Below, one piece after another: positions 33,146-43,056 of a stretch of DNA of 64,000 bases (the first letter of the stretch is position 1; each line of letters begins with the position of its first letter). Position numbers and translations under genes: made by a program. The DNA is from Evernia prunastri (lineage: Eukaryota > Ascomycota > Lecanoromycetes > Lecanorales > Parmeliaceae). Below the pieces are notes generated by a model. It was given only the letters and a program-made list of their open reading frames with translations, had not been told where the DNA came from and made no database searches. The stretch covers positions 186,001 through 250,000 of the forward strand of contig NKYR01000041.1 of the NCBI GenBank assembly GCA_003184365.1, written 5' to 3'.

Positions 33146-33392
33146 TGTTAGACTGGCTTATATAATAGAAGTATAGAAGCCAGGCTAGGGTTGTGTAGCA
33201 ATGTGAACTTAGTAGAGTATATATATATATATCTAGATGGTAAGACTAATTCTTAAGGAAGGAAAATCAGAAACACGGGGGCATGCGCTCCTTAAGCTTC
33301 TTCGCCAAGGAATCGCTTGGCATGCGTATGCCAAGCATTCGCGGCTCAGGCGGATACATGCACTACTGCCCCTTTTTGGCCTGCGCCTAACA
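33146..33392 (+). repeat. F3 LTR followed by a primer-site-like TGG and an N
   Basis: 247 bp from TGTTAGACTGG to CTAACA. The next bases are TGGCCTCCT and then an N at 33402. TGG directly after an LTR is the usual start of a tRNA primer-binding site, so this is probably a 5' LTR whose element was lost in the assembly gap. Confidence 0.8.
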
Positions 33393-33402
33393 TGGCCTCC
33401 TN

Positions 33403-33912
33403 AAGACCCTAGATACGTATGTATCTATGGTCTGTGAAAGGGTCGAACCTGACAAGAATTTTTTTTTGGATTTCTTTCTTCTAGCCTTCGCCTTCGCCTT
33501 CGCCTTCGTCTCCGGTCTCGCCTCGCGTTCGTCCTTCGTCTAATCCTCCTCTCGCCCGCCTAATCTTCGCCTGTGTCTCGTCCAGTTTTCGCCTTTCTCG
33601 CCTCGCTTGCTCGCCGCGCTTAGTCTTCGCCTCCGCCCTCGCCTTGTCTCCGCCTTCGTCTTTACCTTCGCCTTGTCTACATCCTTTGTCTGCTTCGCAG
33701 GAGCTCAGCCTTTGAAGGGGGAGCTACTGTCATGGTGTGGATCTCAGTCTAGTCAGGTTAATCTATGCGATAGCCGACGATCTAGGCGACAGCCCCTTAA
33801 GGGCTGCTCGCATCCCCCGTTCTTTCTTGTTTCCTCATCTTTCGTCTTGGCCTTTACCTTAGTCCTAGCCATAGAGAATGAGATTCCTCTTATCAAGCCT
33901 CGTCCCCTGACA
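33403..33912 (+). mobile_element. 3' half of a second F2 element with its LTR
   Basis: Nearly identical to 32419-32940, including the polypurine tract and the 185-bp LTR at 33728-33912, but 12 bp shorter in the CTTCGC repeat. It begins immediately after the N at 33402. Confidence 0.85.
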
Positions 33913-34154
33913 CGAAATATCTAATCGATTTGACTTTATTATTTCATATACGATAATTTCTTAAACTTTTAATTTTTTAGTTAGCTTCGAATTATTAAAA
34001 TAGTTGTTTATAAAGAGAATAAAGTCAAAAGATAGAATATCAGTGATCAATTTGAATATCATAACTAATATATCTTCGAGATCTTTAACTTTTGATCTAT
34101 CTTTCAGATCTTATATAGATAAAGATTATACATAATTGTAGAGATAGCTCTCAT

Positions 34155-34325
34155 TGTCAGGGACTGGAGGTGTAGCTGAATGCATTGATTCCGATATGAA
34201 CGGAATAATAGCTATGGAGATCTAATGGTGGCAGAAGGCCGGTATTTGTGGGCAGGGCCAAGCCGCGCTAGGCCCGATTCGGCCATATAGTGTAGTTATA
34301 GTGTTACTGAGCTAGAACCATAACA
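34155..34325. repeat. Solo LTR, family F5, with 5-bp target duplication
   Basis: 171 bp from TGTCAGGGACTGG to CCATAACA, flanked by CTCAT on both sides (34150-34154 and 34326-34330). Confidence 0.85.
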
Positions 34326-34526
34326 CTCATCGTCAATTGCAAAAAGCTTATATTCCTTCGCAATTGACTTATCTAAAGTTATAATAGAATAATGTATACG
34401 CTCTATCTCTTTAAATATATATTTATTAATTACGCAGTGAGAACTTAAAGTACGAAGAATTCTTTAATTCTTTCGAATCTCGTTTGTAAATAACTGAAGT
34501 TTTTTGTATCAAATAGACTATTTATA

Positions 34527-34767
34527 TGTTAGACTGGCTTATATAATAGAAGTATAGAAGTCAGGCTAGGGTTGTGTAGCAATATGAACTTAGTAGAGTA
34601 TATATATCTACATGGTAAGACTAATTCTTAAGGAAGGAAAATCAGAAACACGGGGGCATGCGCTCCTTAAGTTTCTTCGCCAAGGAATCGCTTGGCATGC
34701 GTATGCCAAGCATTCGCGGCTCAGGCGGATACATGCACTACTGCCCCTTGTTGGCCTGCGCATAACA
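34527..34767. repeat. Solo LTR, family F3, with 5-bp target duplication
   Basis: 241 bp, close copy of the F3 LTR at 33146 (shorter TA run), flanked by TTATA on both sides (34522-34526 and 34768-34772). Confidence 0.9.
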
Positions 34768-34889
34768 TTATATCTATTCTTTTCAATAATTTTGAAGTTC
34801 TCTTCGTCAGAATTCGAACAGTGAAAATTTCTTCGAAGAATAATATAGCGATCTTGAGTTATGAGATAAGTAAACAATAAAGTTATAGA

Positions 34890-35051
34890 TGTCACGGTCG
34901 TCACAATGCATAGGCACATAGTAGGTGTAAAACGTGATAACTAAGAACTATCGAGAATCCTGCTGCTAAATACATTGTCCGCCAAGCATGCCTAGGCCTG
35001 ACTAGCTCCTTCCAGACCAAGCCTGACCAGACCGTAGGCCAGACCATAACA
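34890..35051. repeat. Solo LTR, family F6, with 5-bp target duplication
   Basis: 162 bp from TGTCACGGTCG to CCATAACA, flanked by ATAGA on both sides (34885-34889 and 35052-35056). Confidence 0.85.
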
Positions 35052-35439
35052 ATAGAAGTAATGTCATCGATTCTTTAATAATTATAAATAGTAGAAAAGT
35101 GAAAGATTTTCATATAGATTGTAATAGTCACAAAGATTTTCAGCTTCGAAACATTAATAGATGTTTATTTAGAATCAATGATATTTTGAGAAGCGATATA
35201 CAAATTTGTATTTACGTAGAACATATTTCAAACAGTAGTAATTTATATAAGACTAAAAGAAGTGTATGGTTCAGAAAATATGTCTTCAGAAAAATGACTG
35301 ATAGACGTATAATATTCAATTTACATTGATTGATAATTAGATAGCTTTGAAATGTCATTGAGTAGTACATCGCGGTTTTTCAAATAATTTCGTCTTACCT
35401 TGATTCGAGCGACTTGTTTCTACTTCTTTAAAGTCTTAT

Positions 35440-35928
35440 CTAATTCGCCCTGATTAGAAATAGACAGAGTAGAAATTTAAGGCATAATAAACTAAATGTG
35501 ATGGAATAATAGAGAAATATATGAAATGGTCGCGTTGTGGGAAGACGCGTTTTTCGGAAATAATTTGTTATCTCGGCCTCGGCGGTTATCGGATAGCCTA
35601 TACCTCTGTCATGTGCACCTGTTGAACCTTCAGTAACAGAAGTAAAGGGAACAAACGTAGATCACTCACCAATTATAAGGGCGATTCCCATCCCAACAAT
35701 AAGAACCTGTTATACGTCAATTACTTTTCTCTTGACACTGGTCTGAGGGTGGGATAGGCGAACCAGTGCTGGAATAAGAAGCCAGTCGTCCGCTAAGAGC
35801 CCCGCTTTCTGTAAACGCCGTACGTAGAAACGAAGACCAACAGCGACAATGCTGAGCATAGGGAAAACAGCTGCTACTGCAATGATCGCACTGGGAGTAA
35901 CATAGGATACATTGATTGGGGAAGCCAT
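35440..35928 (-). pseudogene. N-terminal fragment of a PTH11-like / fungal rhodopsin-domain receptor
   Basis: Family members are seven-helix plasma-membrane proteins. The first exon (35928-35764) encodes an extracellular-type start and a transmembrane helix ending GLRFYVRR, then LLADDWLL, which is the hallmark loop of this family. Exons 35706-35670 (VLIVGMGIALIIG, second helix) and 35603-35440 join in frame through introns of 57 and 66 nt. The third exon begins GIGYP as in intact members, but its hydrophobic part is AT-biased and ends at a stop at 35442-35440, before helices 4-7. The gene therefore runs into the AT-rich island and is truncated or degraded there. The intron 1 donor (GTTCGC) is weak. 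Confidence 0.7.
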
Positions 35929-37263
35929 CTAGATAGGGTAGATTTCCTTGACTTGCCGAGATAATGAGCGTTGCAACAGAAAAGATATTCAAATAAGACC
36001 GCAGTCGCAAGATCATGAAGAAAGAACGACAAGATAAAGAGAAGAGCAAGGGGTGCGATTTGAGAATTTTGCAAAGCTGCGCATGTGATACTATTGTGGC
36101 GTTTTGACGGTCTGAACTGCTGTATGTACACCGTCTCGTTGAAACTGCTCTCAGGGCTTTTCCACACCCTTTTTTCCCAACTCACTGGTCTCTCGATAGG
36201 GGCCAAATCCGATGCCATTCGGATTAAAAGGATCCCGCTAAGTTAGCCACTCCAATCTTCCCAGCGCTTTCGGCCGATGAGCGAATAGGAACAGTGGAGG
36301 AGGAGGGCGCAGCATGTACCTATTTTTTCTCATGAGCTGTGAAAATTGACCGCGGAGCAAGCGTCTTTTCGGAATGTATTTGGTCTGCATGAAATAGCGC
36401 ATACATAAGGACTGGAAATCTGCGGAGCAAAAGGCTGCAGGTGAGATTTTAGTTAGGTGTTCATGTAGCCTCGTACTCCTGCAGACCCACACCTGCGCAG
36501 TTTCTGGCTCGTCCGTAAGCTAGGTACTTACCTCTCTCTCATGTCTTGAAAAGATCTGCAATGAGTGCGAGACGCATCGATATTCGACGAGGATTGAATC
36601 GAATTTCACCGACGCGCTGCATGTAGTCACGCTACCCTAGAGGTCCGTCCGCATCGTTTGCTCTTGTCCCGATAGGCTGGAGCCGCATTTCATCCTACAG
36701 GCTACCACACCATCGGATCATGGCTTGCAGTGAGAACCCGTCTCGTAAAGATTGCTTGATGGTGCCTTTTGCAATGTGCCAAACAATCATCAACAAACGA
36801 ATGTCTAGCGAATGTACCCTTACTCTTGCATTCAGCTACTGTACAAGTGAACTAGGGAAGGCTCATGTGATTAATCACTGGTCGCAAAGCTTTTGTTCTC
36901 TACGAGTCGCAAGCTCTGTGTCCATCAACTCGTGCGGGTCAGAATAAGTCCTTCCCAGTAAGGCATCCGCTTCCTTGTCAGAAAAGGGGACGAGTCGAAT
37001 CGATGAAACCCCACTGAATCTTGCCGTGGATTCGAGTCTAGTTCTTTCGCAACATGTGTGCTGTGGCAGCCTTATTTGCGGAGAATTAATATTGAGAGTG
37101 TTAGTGGTATCAGGGTCTAGCAGTCCAGACAATAAGGCGTGACTAATTGGTCGATTCCCAGAATACAGATTTGCGACGAACCTTTCTCGGCACTGTGCGA
37201 CTCTTCTCTAAGCAGTGTCTCTCTCCTCCAACATTTGACGCCCCCAGGCCTCACACAGCTACG
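35929..37263. other. Intergenic at the island border
   Basis: Composition is back to genic levels. Short unsupported frames only (36238-36492 minus, 36720-36947 plus, 36875-37132 minus). It includes the promoter region of the P450 gene. Confidence 0.5.
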
Positions 37264-39043
37264 ATGGCAATAGTGTCGCGCTTGCTTGTACTCGCTTTTT
37301 CTTTTCTTGCTGTTTATTATATCGGAGCCAAGATCTTAGATCGAATCTCTTACTCCAACAAGAAAAGACTGTATCGCTGTCAGGACGCTCCAAGATATCC
37401 TCACAAAGACCCTTTCTTTGGCCTCGACCTGCTGGTCAAGGACACTAAAGAGCACACTAATTGCGTTTACCTTGCTGAGATCAAGCGCCAGTACGCGGTC
37501 CACGGGAAGACACACGAGATCAGATTCCTGAATGCGAGGATGATACGCACGATGGACCCAAAAAATATACAAGCGGTTTTGGGCTTGAAATCTAAAGACT
37601 ATGGACTGCAGCCACTTAGAGAGGGTCTGGCCATGCCGCTGTTTGGCCATGGAATCAATACGACAGATGGCGAAGCCTGGCAACACAGTCGTTCCCTCAT
37701 CAAACCAACCTTTTCTAGAGTCGAGATCTGCAACTTCGACTCTCTCGAGTCCCATTTTGCCCGTCTTCTTGATCTCTTACCTCACGACGGCTCCGAAGTC
37801 GACCTACAGCCATTACTTTCCCGCCTGGTATGTCTTATGGCCTGTTTTGCCCATCCTTGAGCATACAGGCGAAAGTCATACTTCTCATTGTATTGTCAAG
37901 CTGTCATCACCGCCAAAAAGCCACTCCTTTACACTTGCACAACCTCCGTAGCTAACCTTGTGTGATTGGCATGCCCAAGCCTGTCTGCTACCAGTTAACT
38001 GCGACTTGTTTCAACACCGCTGACACATGGTCTAGTTCCTCGACACCTCTACTGAGTTCCTCTTTGGAGAATCGGCAAGCACGCTTCTACCAATGCCATC
38101 CAAATCGGGCGAGCTCTTCATCAAATCTTTCGACTATGTCATGGAAGGACTAGGGAATCGTGTCCGGCTGGGCAGACTCAAGTTCCTCTATAGAGACCCA
38201 AAGTGGTTCGAATCCATACGAATTGTCCACAAGTTCGTTGAAAAGCATATTGACAAGTCGCTGGAAGCTGAACGTATTCGCAAGCAAAAAAGTTCATCTG
38301 GGGAGACGAAAATTCACCGCTACATTCTTCTGGACGAAATGGTCAAGCAAACGCAAGATAAGCTTGACCTCCGCTCGCAGATCCTTGCTGTTTTCATGCC
38401 TAGTCGTGACACGACGGCGTTCTTAGTGAGCAATGTGATTCATGCGTTGGCTCGAGACCCAGGCAGCTGGACAAAGCTTCGGAAAGAGGTCGCCTCTGTG
38501 GGTTCGCGGGCCTTGACATTCGAATTGCTTAAATCCATGAAGTACTTGCAGTGGGTGATCAACGAAAGTACGTACCTAGCATGAAATCTTTACGTTCTGA
38601 AGTCTTCTGATTCCTCAAACATAGGTCACCGTATGTACTCGATATCCGACAACAACCCCCGAGTGGTCCTGAGCGACTCTGTGCTTCCCACTGGAGGCGG
38701 GCCGGACGGCAAGTCTCCTATCTTCGTCCGCAAAGGCGACTACATATCTTTCAACATCTACTGTCTGCACCAAGACAAAGACATATGGGGTGGGGATGCT
38801 GGCACTTTTCGTCCAGAGCGGTGGGAAGGGCTCAAGCCATGGTGGAATTTTATTCCGTTTGGCGGCGGACCGAGGACTTGTCCGGCGCAGCAGCTCGTGG
38901 GTACGGAAGCGGCTTACGTGATTGCAAGACTCACGCAAGAATTCTCCAGTTTGGAGAGCAGGGATGAGCGCCCGTGGACCGAGGCGTGGAGGATTGGACC
39001 CCATAGCAAATACGGGTGCAAAGTCGCCATGACTCCGGTGTAG
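37264..39043 (+). CDS. Cytochrome P450, CYP52-like
   Basis: Predicted ER-anchored monooxygenase; CYP52 relatives hydroxylate alkanes and fatty acids at the omega position. Exons are 37264-37827, 38036-38567 and 38625-39043, 504 residues. A signal-anchor helix fills residues 4-25. The oxygen-binding I-helix reads FMPSRDTTAF (about residues 307-316), keeping R-D-T-T-A but with Pro-Ser where the family has Ala-Gly. The ExxR motif is ESHR (about residues 365-368), reconstructed across intron 2, followed by DNNPRV. The PERF-type block is FRPERWEG. The haem loop is FGGGPRTCPAQQ with Cys about 451; the two residues after Cys are Pro-Ala in place of the usual Ile/Leu-Gly. Intron 1 is long (208 nt). 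The substitutions suggest altered activity or relaxed constraint. No oxidoreductase or other pathway gene adjoins it. Confidence 0.85.
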
Positions 39044-39715
39044 GTCTGTCGTGGCAGCATCACAGACCGAGCACAGATCAATAGTGTCACTGCACGGACT
39101 ATGGGTTAGTTGGTCTATCAAGACCACGGCGTTGCTTGAGGTTGTTTCGTTGAGGTGCTATATTTCACTCCATGTGAGGTTAAGGAGACTGATTCCCATA
39201 GCTTCTCGCCTCTCACTCAAAGTGAATTTTGAAAATTTCTCTCACTAATGACAAACCTTGTTTCGGACTCCCCCAGAAGGAAAGAGTGTATCTACGAGGA
39301 AAATTTTCAAGCATTGGTTTTGTTGAAATATGTGTCAACCCTTTGTCATGAATTAGGTAGATCATGATTGCTAGACCTAATACCAATCAACCAGGGCAGC
39401 GCCCTGCAGATCTAATCGCACACCCGAAAACATCAGAAGGCTCTTCCCTTATAAAACACTGGTATCGACTTGCTCAATACCGGACGATCTCTCAATCTAC
39501 ACCCAAAGCACGCCCGGCCTCCCTCCACAACACCATGGCTTATGACGGACATGTGCAAGCGCTCTGACAAACGTTGTGACCATCGTCGCCCAGCACCGTA
39601 ACCCCAGCGCCCAGCACCGTAACCCCAGGATTACAGACCGTGTGGACCGAAGGTATCGTACACCACCACTGGAGCGTAGGCGGCGTCCCGTAGAGGGGGA
39701 AATTGGGCTTCGAAG
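39044..39715. other. Intergenic between convergent P450 and secreted-protein genes
   Basis: No gene supported. A perfect 21-bp direct repeat (two units, 39587-39607 and 39608-39628) lies just beyond the end of the secreted-protein gene. Confidence 0.6.
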
Positions 39716-40160
39716 TTAATGAGCCCTTGCAGGGTTTGCCGCGGGAGCTGGAGCTGGAGCTCGAGCCGGAGCTGGAGCCGGAACTGGAGCCGGAGCTGGA
39801 GCTGGCGCTGGCGCTGCAGCCGTACAGGTGCACGCGTCGCAGTGGGAGTCATGCAGGTCGAAATTATCCGCGGGGACGGGTGGCCCGGGCCCCTTGCAGA
39901 CGAGGTTGACGGCCGTGCTCGTGCACCAGTCTTGAAGGCTCCCACCTCCGCTTTCGGGTATGCTCTGCGCGTAAGACTCATTGTCGGGGCAACTCACGCT
40001 CTGCGCATGGTTCTTAGAGAGCGTTCGGGATTGGCTTATGAGGATCTTCATTATGACTTACGTATGAGAGCTGGCGGGCCTGGAGGGGCGTGGCTGCTAC
40101 GGACTGGATCAGAGCGCCGATGGCGAGGCCGACTGCCGCGATGGAGGTCGAAGCTTTCAT
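39716..40160 (-). CDS. Small secreted cysteine-containing protein with Pro-Ala tail
   Basis: Function unknown. Exons are 40160-40062 and 40000-39716 with a 61-nt intron (GTAAGT donor), 127 residues. The N-terminus is a typical signal peptide (MKASTSIAAVGLAIGALIQS, then VAA-TP as a likely cleavage site). The mature part has six cysteines: VSCPDN, DWCTS, LVCKG and a HCDACTC cluster. It ends in about 40 residues of alternating Pro-Ala, usual for wall-associated or extended secreted tails. Size, signal peptide, cysteines and position 4.5 kb from a repeat island fit the profile of a candidate effector or wall protein, but there is no recognisable domain and the organism's lifestyle is unknown. The Pro-Ala tail is a GC-rich repeat and could expand or contract. 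Confidence 0.75.
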
Positions 40161-41061
40161 TTTGCGGTGGAGCTGTAGAAGATGTTTGATGGGGTTCTTG
40201 GGGAGGCAAGGGCTGGGAATTGGTAAAAGGAGGATAATGGGGTTTGATCGTGCAGAAGTGGAGAATCAATGAGGATTATTATCTGTTCCACAGGACTGTG
40301 GGATACCTGGCTTATATAGCACGCAGAAATGAAATGTCATCAGGCCAACCCATTGAAACATAGTACTGACACCTTAGCAGCCGCGAAACAAGGGGTTTTC
40401 ATCGTTGCCATCTTCAAACCGGGTGACATTGCGATAGTACAGTTATAATGCCTGGTCATCCCTGATGACAGAGAGGCATCCTATTCATTTTCTACTGACT
40501 TCGAGTCAGTGTATAAAACGGAAAGTGAAACGGAGCCCGCTCGGCCCACGTTTCGCTAAAATAGTGGTCGCCTCGGTCGCGTATATCGTTTTGCGCTTGT
40601 AGATACTGATTTGATTGGTTTGCGGGAAGATTACCATAGCGGAAGCCAGGGGGTTCCTGTTACAGAAAAAACTGCCCGCCACGTCTTGATTCCTTCATCG
40701 ACTGGTATATCATGACGCGAGAGATCCTTCATTTCGCTTCCTCTCGGGATGTGTTGCTTACCACCACCACCAGCGCGGGATCGTACTATCCCACAGTGCT
40801 GAAGAAAATGCTCTACCGGCATACCTGACAACGGTGAAAAGTCTGTCCTCTTCCCAAGCACTGATGTCGCCTGTTTGACAACAAGTTCTCAATCTGCCCG
40901 CTTCCTTTATGCGCTCAACGCGCCCAAGCCGCTTCGCTTTTTAGCATCGCTTTCCACTCCCTAGTCTGCTCCCTTTGTCTCTCCTTCTTCCTCTCACCTC
41001 CCCTCTCAAACCGCCTACCACCCTTTCCTTACATCCTCCTATACATCTCCCTCAGCCCTGT
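40161..41061. other. Intergenic, divergent promoters
   Basis: No supported gene. It holds the upstream regions of the two flanking secreted-protein genes. A TATAAAA-like box at 40510 and a TATATAG at about 40314, the latter about 150 bases from the minus-strand start, are visible. Confidence 0.5.
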
Positions 41062-41604
41062 ATGCATCCCTTCCAAACCTTCACCCTCCTAATCCCCTAT
41101 CTTTTCGTACCTCTATCCCTCTCCAACCCTATTTCCTCTTCCGATCCCCCTTCCCTCAACCTCATCGCACCCCACAACGCCACCCTCCTCGCAACATCCT
41201 ACCCCGTCCCCTCCACTCCCCTCACCCTCGACTTCCAGTACCCCGGCGACTCCATCCCCTTCCCGGATCTCCTCGGCTCCCTAACGACCGCCCTCCGCCA
41301 AATCAGCCCCAATGTGCAACAGAGGCCCCACGAAGCGATCCCTGCCGACGGCTGGAACTCGCGAGGGAGGGCCAGTGGGGTCGGGTTCAGGGTCGTGAGC
41401 GGTATCTGGATGGGGCCGGGAGACGGAGTCGTCAGCTGGCAGATTCTGAGCTGGACGTTGCAAGGGCTGGTGAGGTGGGGGAGTGAAGAAGATAGGCAGG
41501 GGAGGAGGAATAACGCGAGGGAGTGGGATTTTCTTATCCGTGTAACTAGTGGTGCGGCATCCGTGGAGAGGGTGGGGAGTGGGAGTATCAGACAATTACC
41601 GTAG
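41062..41604 (+). CDS. Secreted hypothetical protein
   Basis: Single exon of 180 residues from ATG at 41062. Residues 1-22 form a hydrophobic signal-peptide-like segment (FTLLIPYLFVPLSLS). The mature part has few cysteines, an LTLDFQYPGDSIPFPDLLGS block and a C-terminal half with GVGFRVVSGIW and VVSWQILSWTLQGLVRW. I do not recognise the family. Codon usage is C-rich at third positions in the N-half, consistent with real coding. The frame is open for 29 codons upstream without an ATG. Confidence 0.6.
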   Translation: MHPFQTFTLLIPYLFVPLSLSNPISSSDPPSLNLIAPHNATLLATSYPVPSTPLTLDFQYPGDSIPFPDLLGSLTTALRQISPNVQQRPHEAIPADGWNSRGRASGVGFRVVSGIWMGPGDGVVSWQILSWTLQGLVRWGSEEDRQGRRNNAREWDFLIRVTSGAASVERVGSGSIRQLP

Positions 41605-43056
41605 GGAAGAGAGCCTGCTGCAGGTCGCCTGGGGGCTGGTTTGACAGTATGAGGATCGGGAACGGAGGAGGCTGGTTGGTAATGCTCGGCATAAACAAAC
41701 GTACGATTCTCTGTGTCTTGATGTCACTATTTCAGGACTCTCCACATCTGATTCAGATTTAAGCTAGGTTATCACGCCCAGAATTACAGCGAAAAAAGCA
41801 CGTACAATGCTTCTAGAAGCCAGTCGTTAATATTACTTGATCTTGCGCAATTCCTTCGACCCTATCTTTTAATCATAACATTACGTACTTACCGAAACGA
41901 GAAGATTTTGAAAGTAGTAAGGCAGAAACCACGAATTACCACGAAGTACTCTTCGTTTTTCACCCGAGGATTTTTGGACTCTCTGACCATTGGTGAAGCG
42001 CCTCACTCTTGGCATGGGAGAGCGAAGAGGATTGCATGTCGATTCAATTGAACGATGTGTTCTTCAAAAGACAATCTGCTTGGCTTACGCCGGGCTGCTT
42101 AGGCGGTTTTGCCAAGGGAACGGGTGTAGTGGCTCTGATCGCTACTGGGCCACGTTTACTCCCTGCGCATCAGCGGATATGCCCGTGATCTGGACCAATA
42201 AATCCCAAGTGTCTTGTACTAAAATGTCTACCTGCAGAAAAATATCGAATGTCACCGGCACTATCAGCGAGTGGGCTTGAGGAAGTATAGCAGCCAGTGT
42301 ATTCGAGCGATGCTAGGAAGAGCGGCAAGCACGAGTTCTGAGCTAGGTTTACTCTGCTGCCAAGATTCCTGCCAACCTAGCGCCCTACTTTCTTCACCAG
42401 ACCAACGATCCTGATGCAGACCTACAGATTAAGAAATGCCTACGTGGCCACCTATAACTTGATCTGGTTTTGCATGGTAGAATTCTTCTCCAGCGAACAT
42501 GCATGCGAAGCGGTAAGGGGACGCATAACAAAAAAGAAGCCACCCGTAATGTTCGATGTGGCACCTTCAATACCCTTTTGATGGCCGATCAAAGAGCAGC
42601 TTGGTCCTGAAAAGTGCAACAGAGGTACTGCGTAGACTCTCCGAGGAGACCTTATCATGATTGTGGAGAAGTGGCGTGGTATTTACTCCGCTGGCACGCT
42701 CCAATATTCCTCGCACACCCTTCCTAACCTCGGACGAGCCCTTCATGGGCAGACATATCTATGCCACCAAGCCTCCAAAGCAACGGAAAGAGTTTATTTT
42801 TTCAAGCAAAATCACTGCTCTCACTCTCTTGCGCTCTTTTTCTACAAGCAAAAACACAGGTTCCGTGGCGTCCCGACAAATCTCCAATGTGCGTCCTCCC
42901 TCCGTCCTAACCCCGCTTTACATTATTACACCTTCCTCCGCTTCATTCATCTCTCTGGCTTGACGGACAAAGTTTTCCTCCGCTTCATTTATCTCTCTGG
43001 CTCGACGGGCAAGGCTTTATGCCGAGAATTAGTGACCAGAGCTGACTGCTCTCAAG
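41605..43056. other. Intergenic / leader of the coiled-coil gene
   Basis: No convincing gene. A frame at 41990-42280 lacks domain features. The last 200 bases are pyrimidine-rich, look like a promoter and 5' leader, and contain a 42-bp tandem duplication. Confidence 0.5.
42934..43017 (+). repeat. 42-bp tandem duplication in a 5' leader
   Basis: Two adjacent 42-bp units (42934-42975, 42976-43017) starting TCCTCCGCTTCATT, about 85% identical, ending 40 bases before the start codon of the coiled-coil gene. Confidence 0.9.

Larger units (their letters stand above)
23740..35430. mobile_element. AT-rich island of RIP-mutated retrotransposon relics
   Basis: Base composition changes abruptly from mixed-GC genic DNA to strongly A+T-rich DNA. 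In the relic stretches TpA is abundant and CpA/TpG scarce, while CpG (as TCGA and ACG) persists, the pattern expected from CpA-directed RIP. Relic reading frames keep pol-like residues but are broken by many stops. Much less mutated GC-richer inserts (LTRs and two short elements) interrupt them. Stretches with no recognisable content inside the island are 23740-24640, 26343-26780, 32941-33145, 33913-34149, 34331-34521, 34773-34884 and 35057-35430. Confidence 0.9.

Noticed and set aside
23740..35430. AT-rich island as a regional centromere
   Set aside because: RIP-mutated gypsy DNA can mark centromeres in some fungi, but sequence alone cannot show kinetochore binding and ordinary repeat islands look the same.
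37264..41604. Secondary-metabolite or catabolic gene cluster around the P450
   Set aside because: Neighbours are two secreted hypothetical proteins and a receptor fragment; no synthase, transporter or regulator is present.
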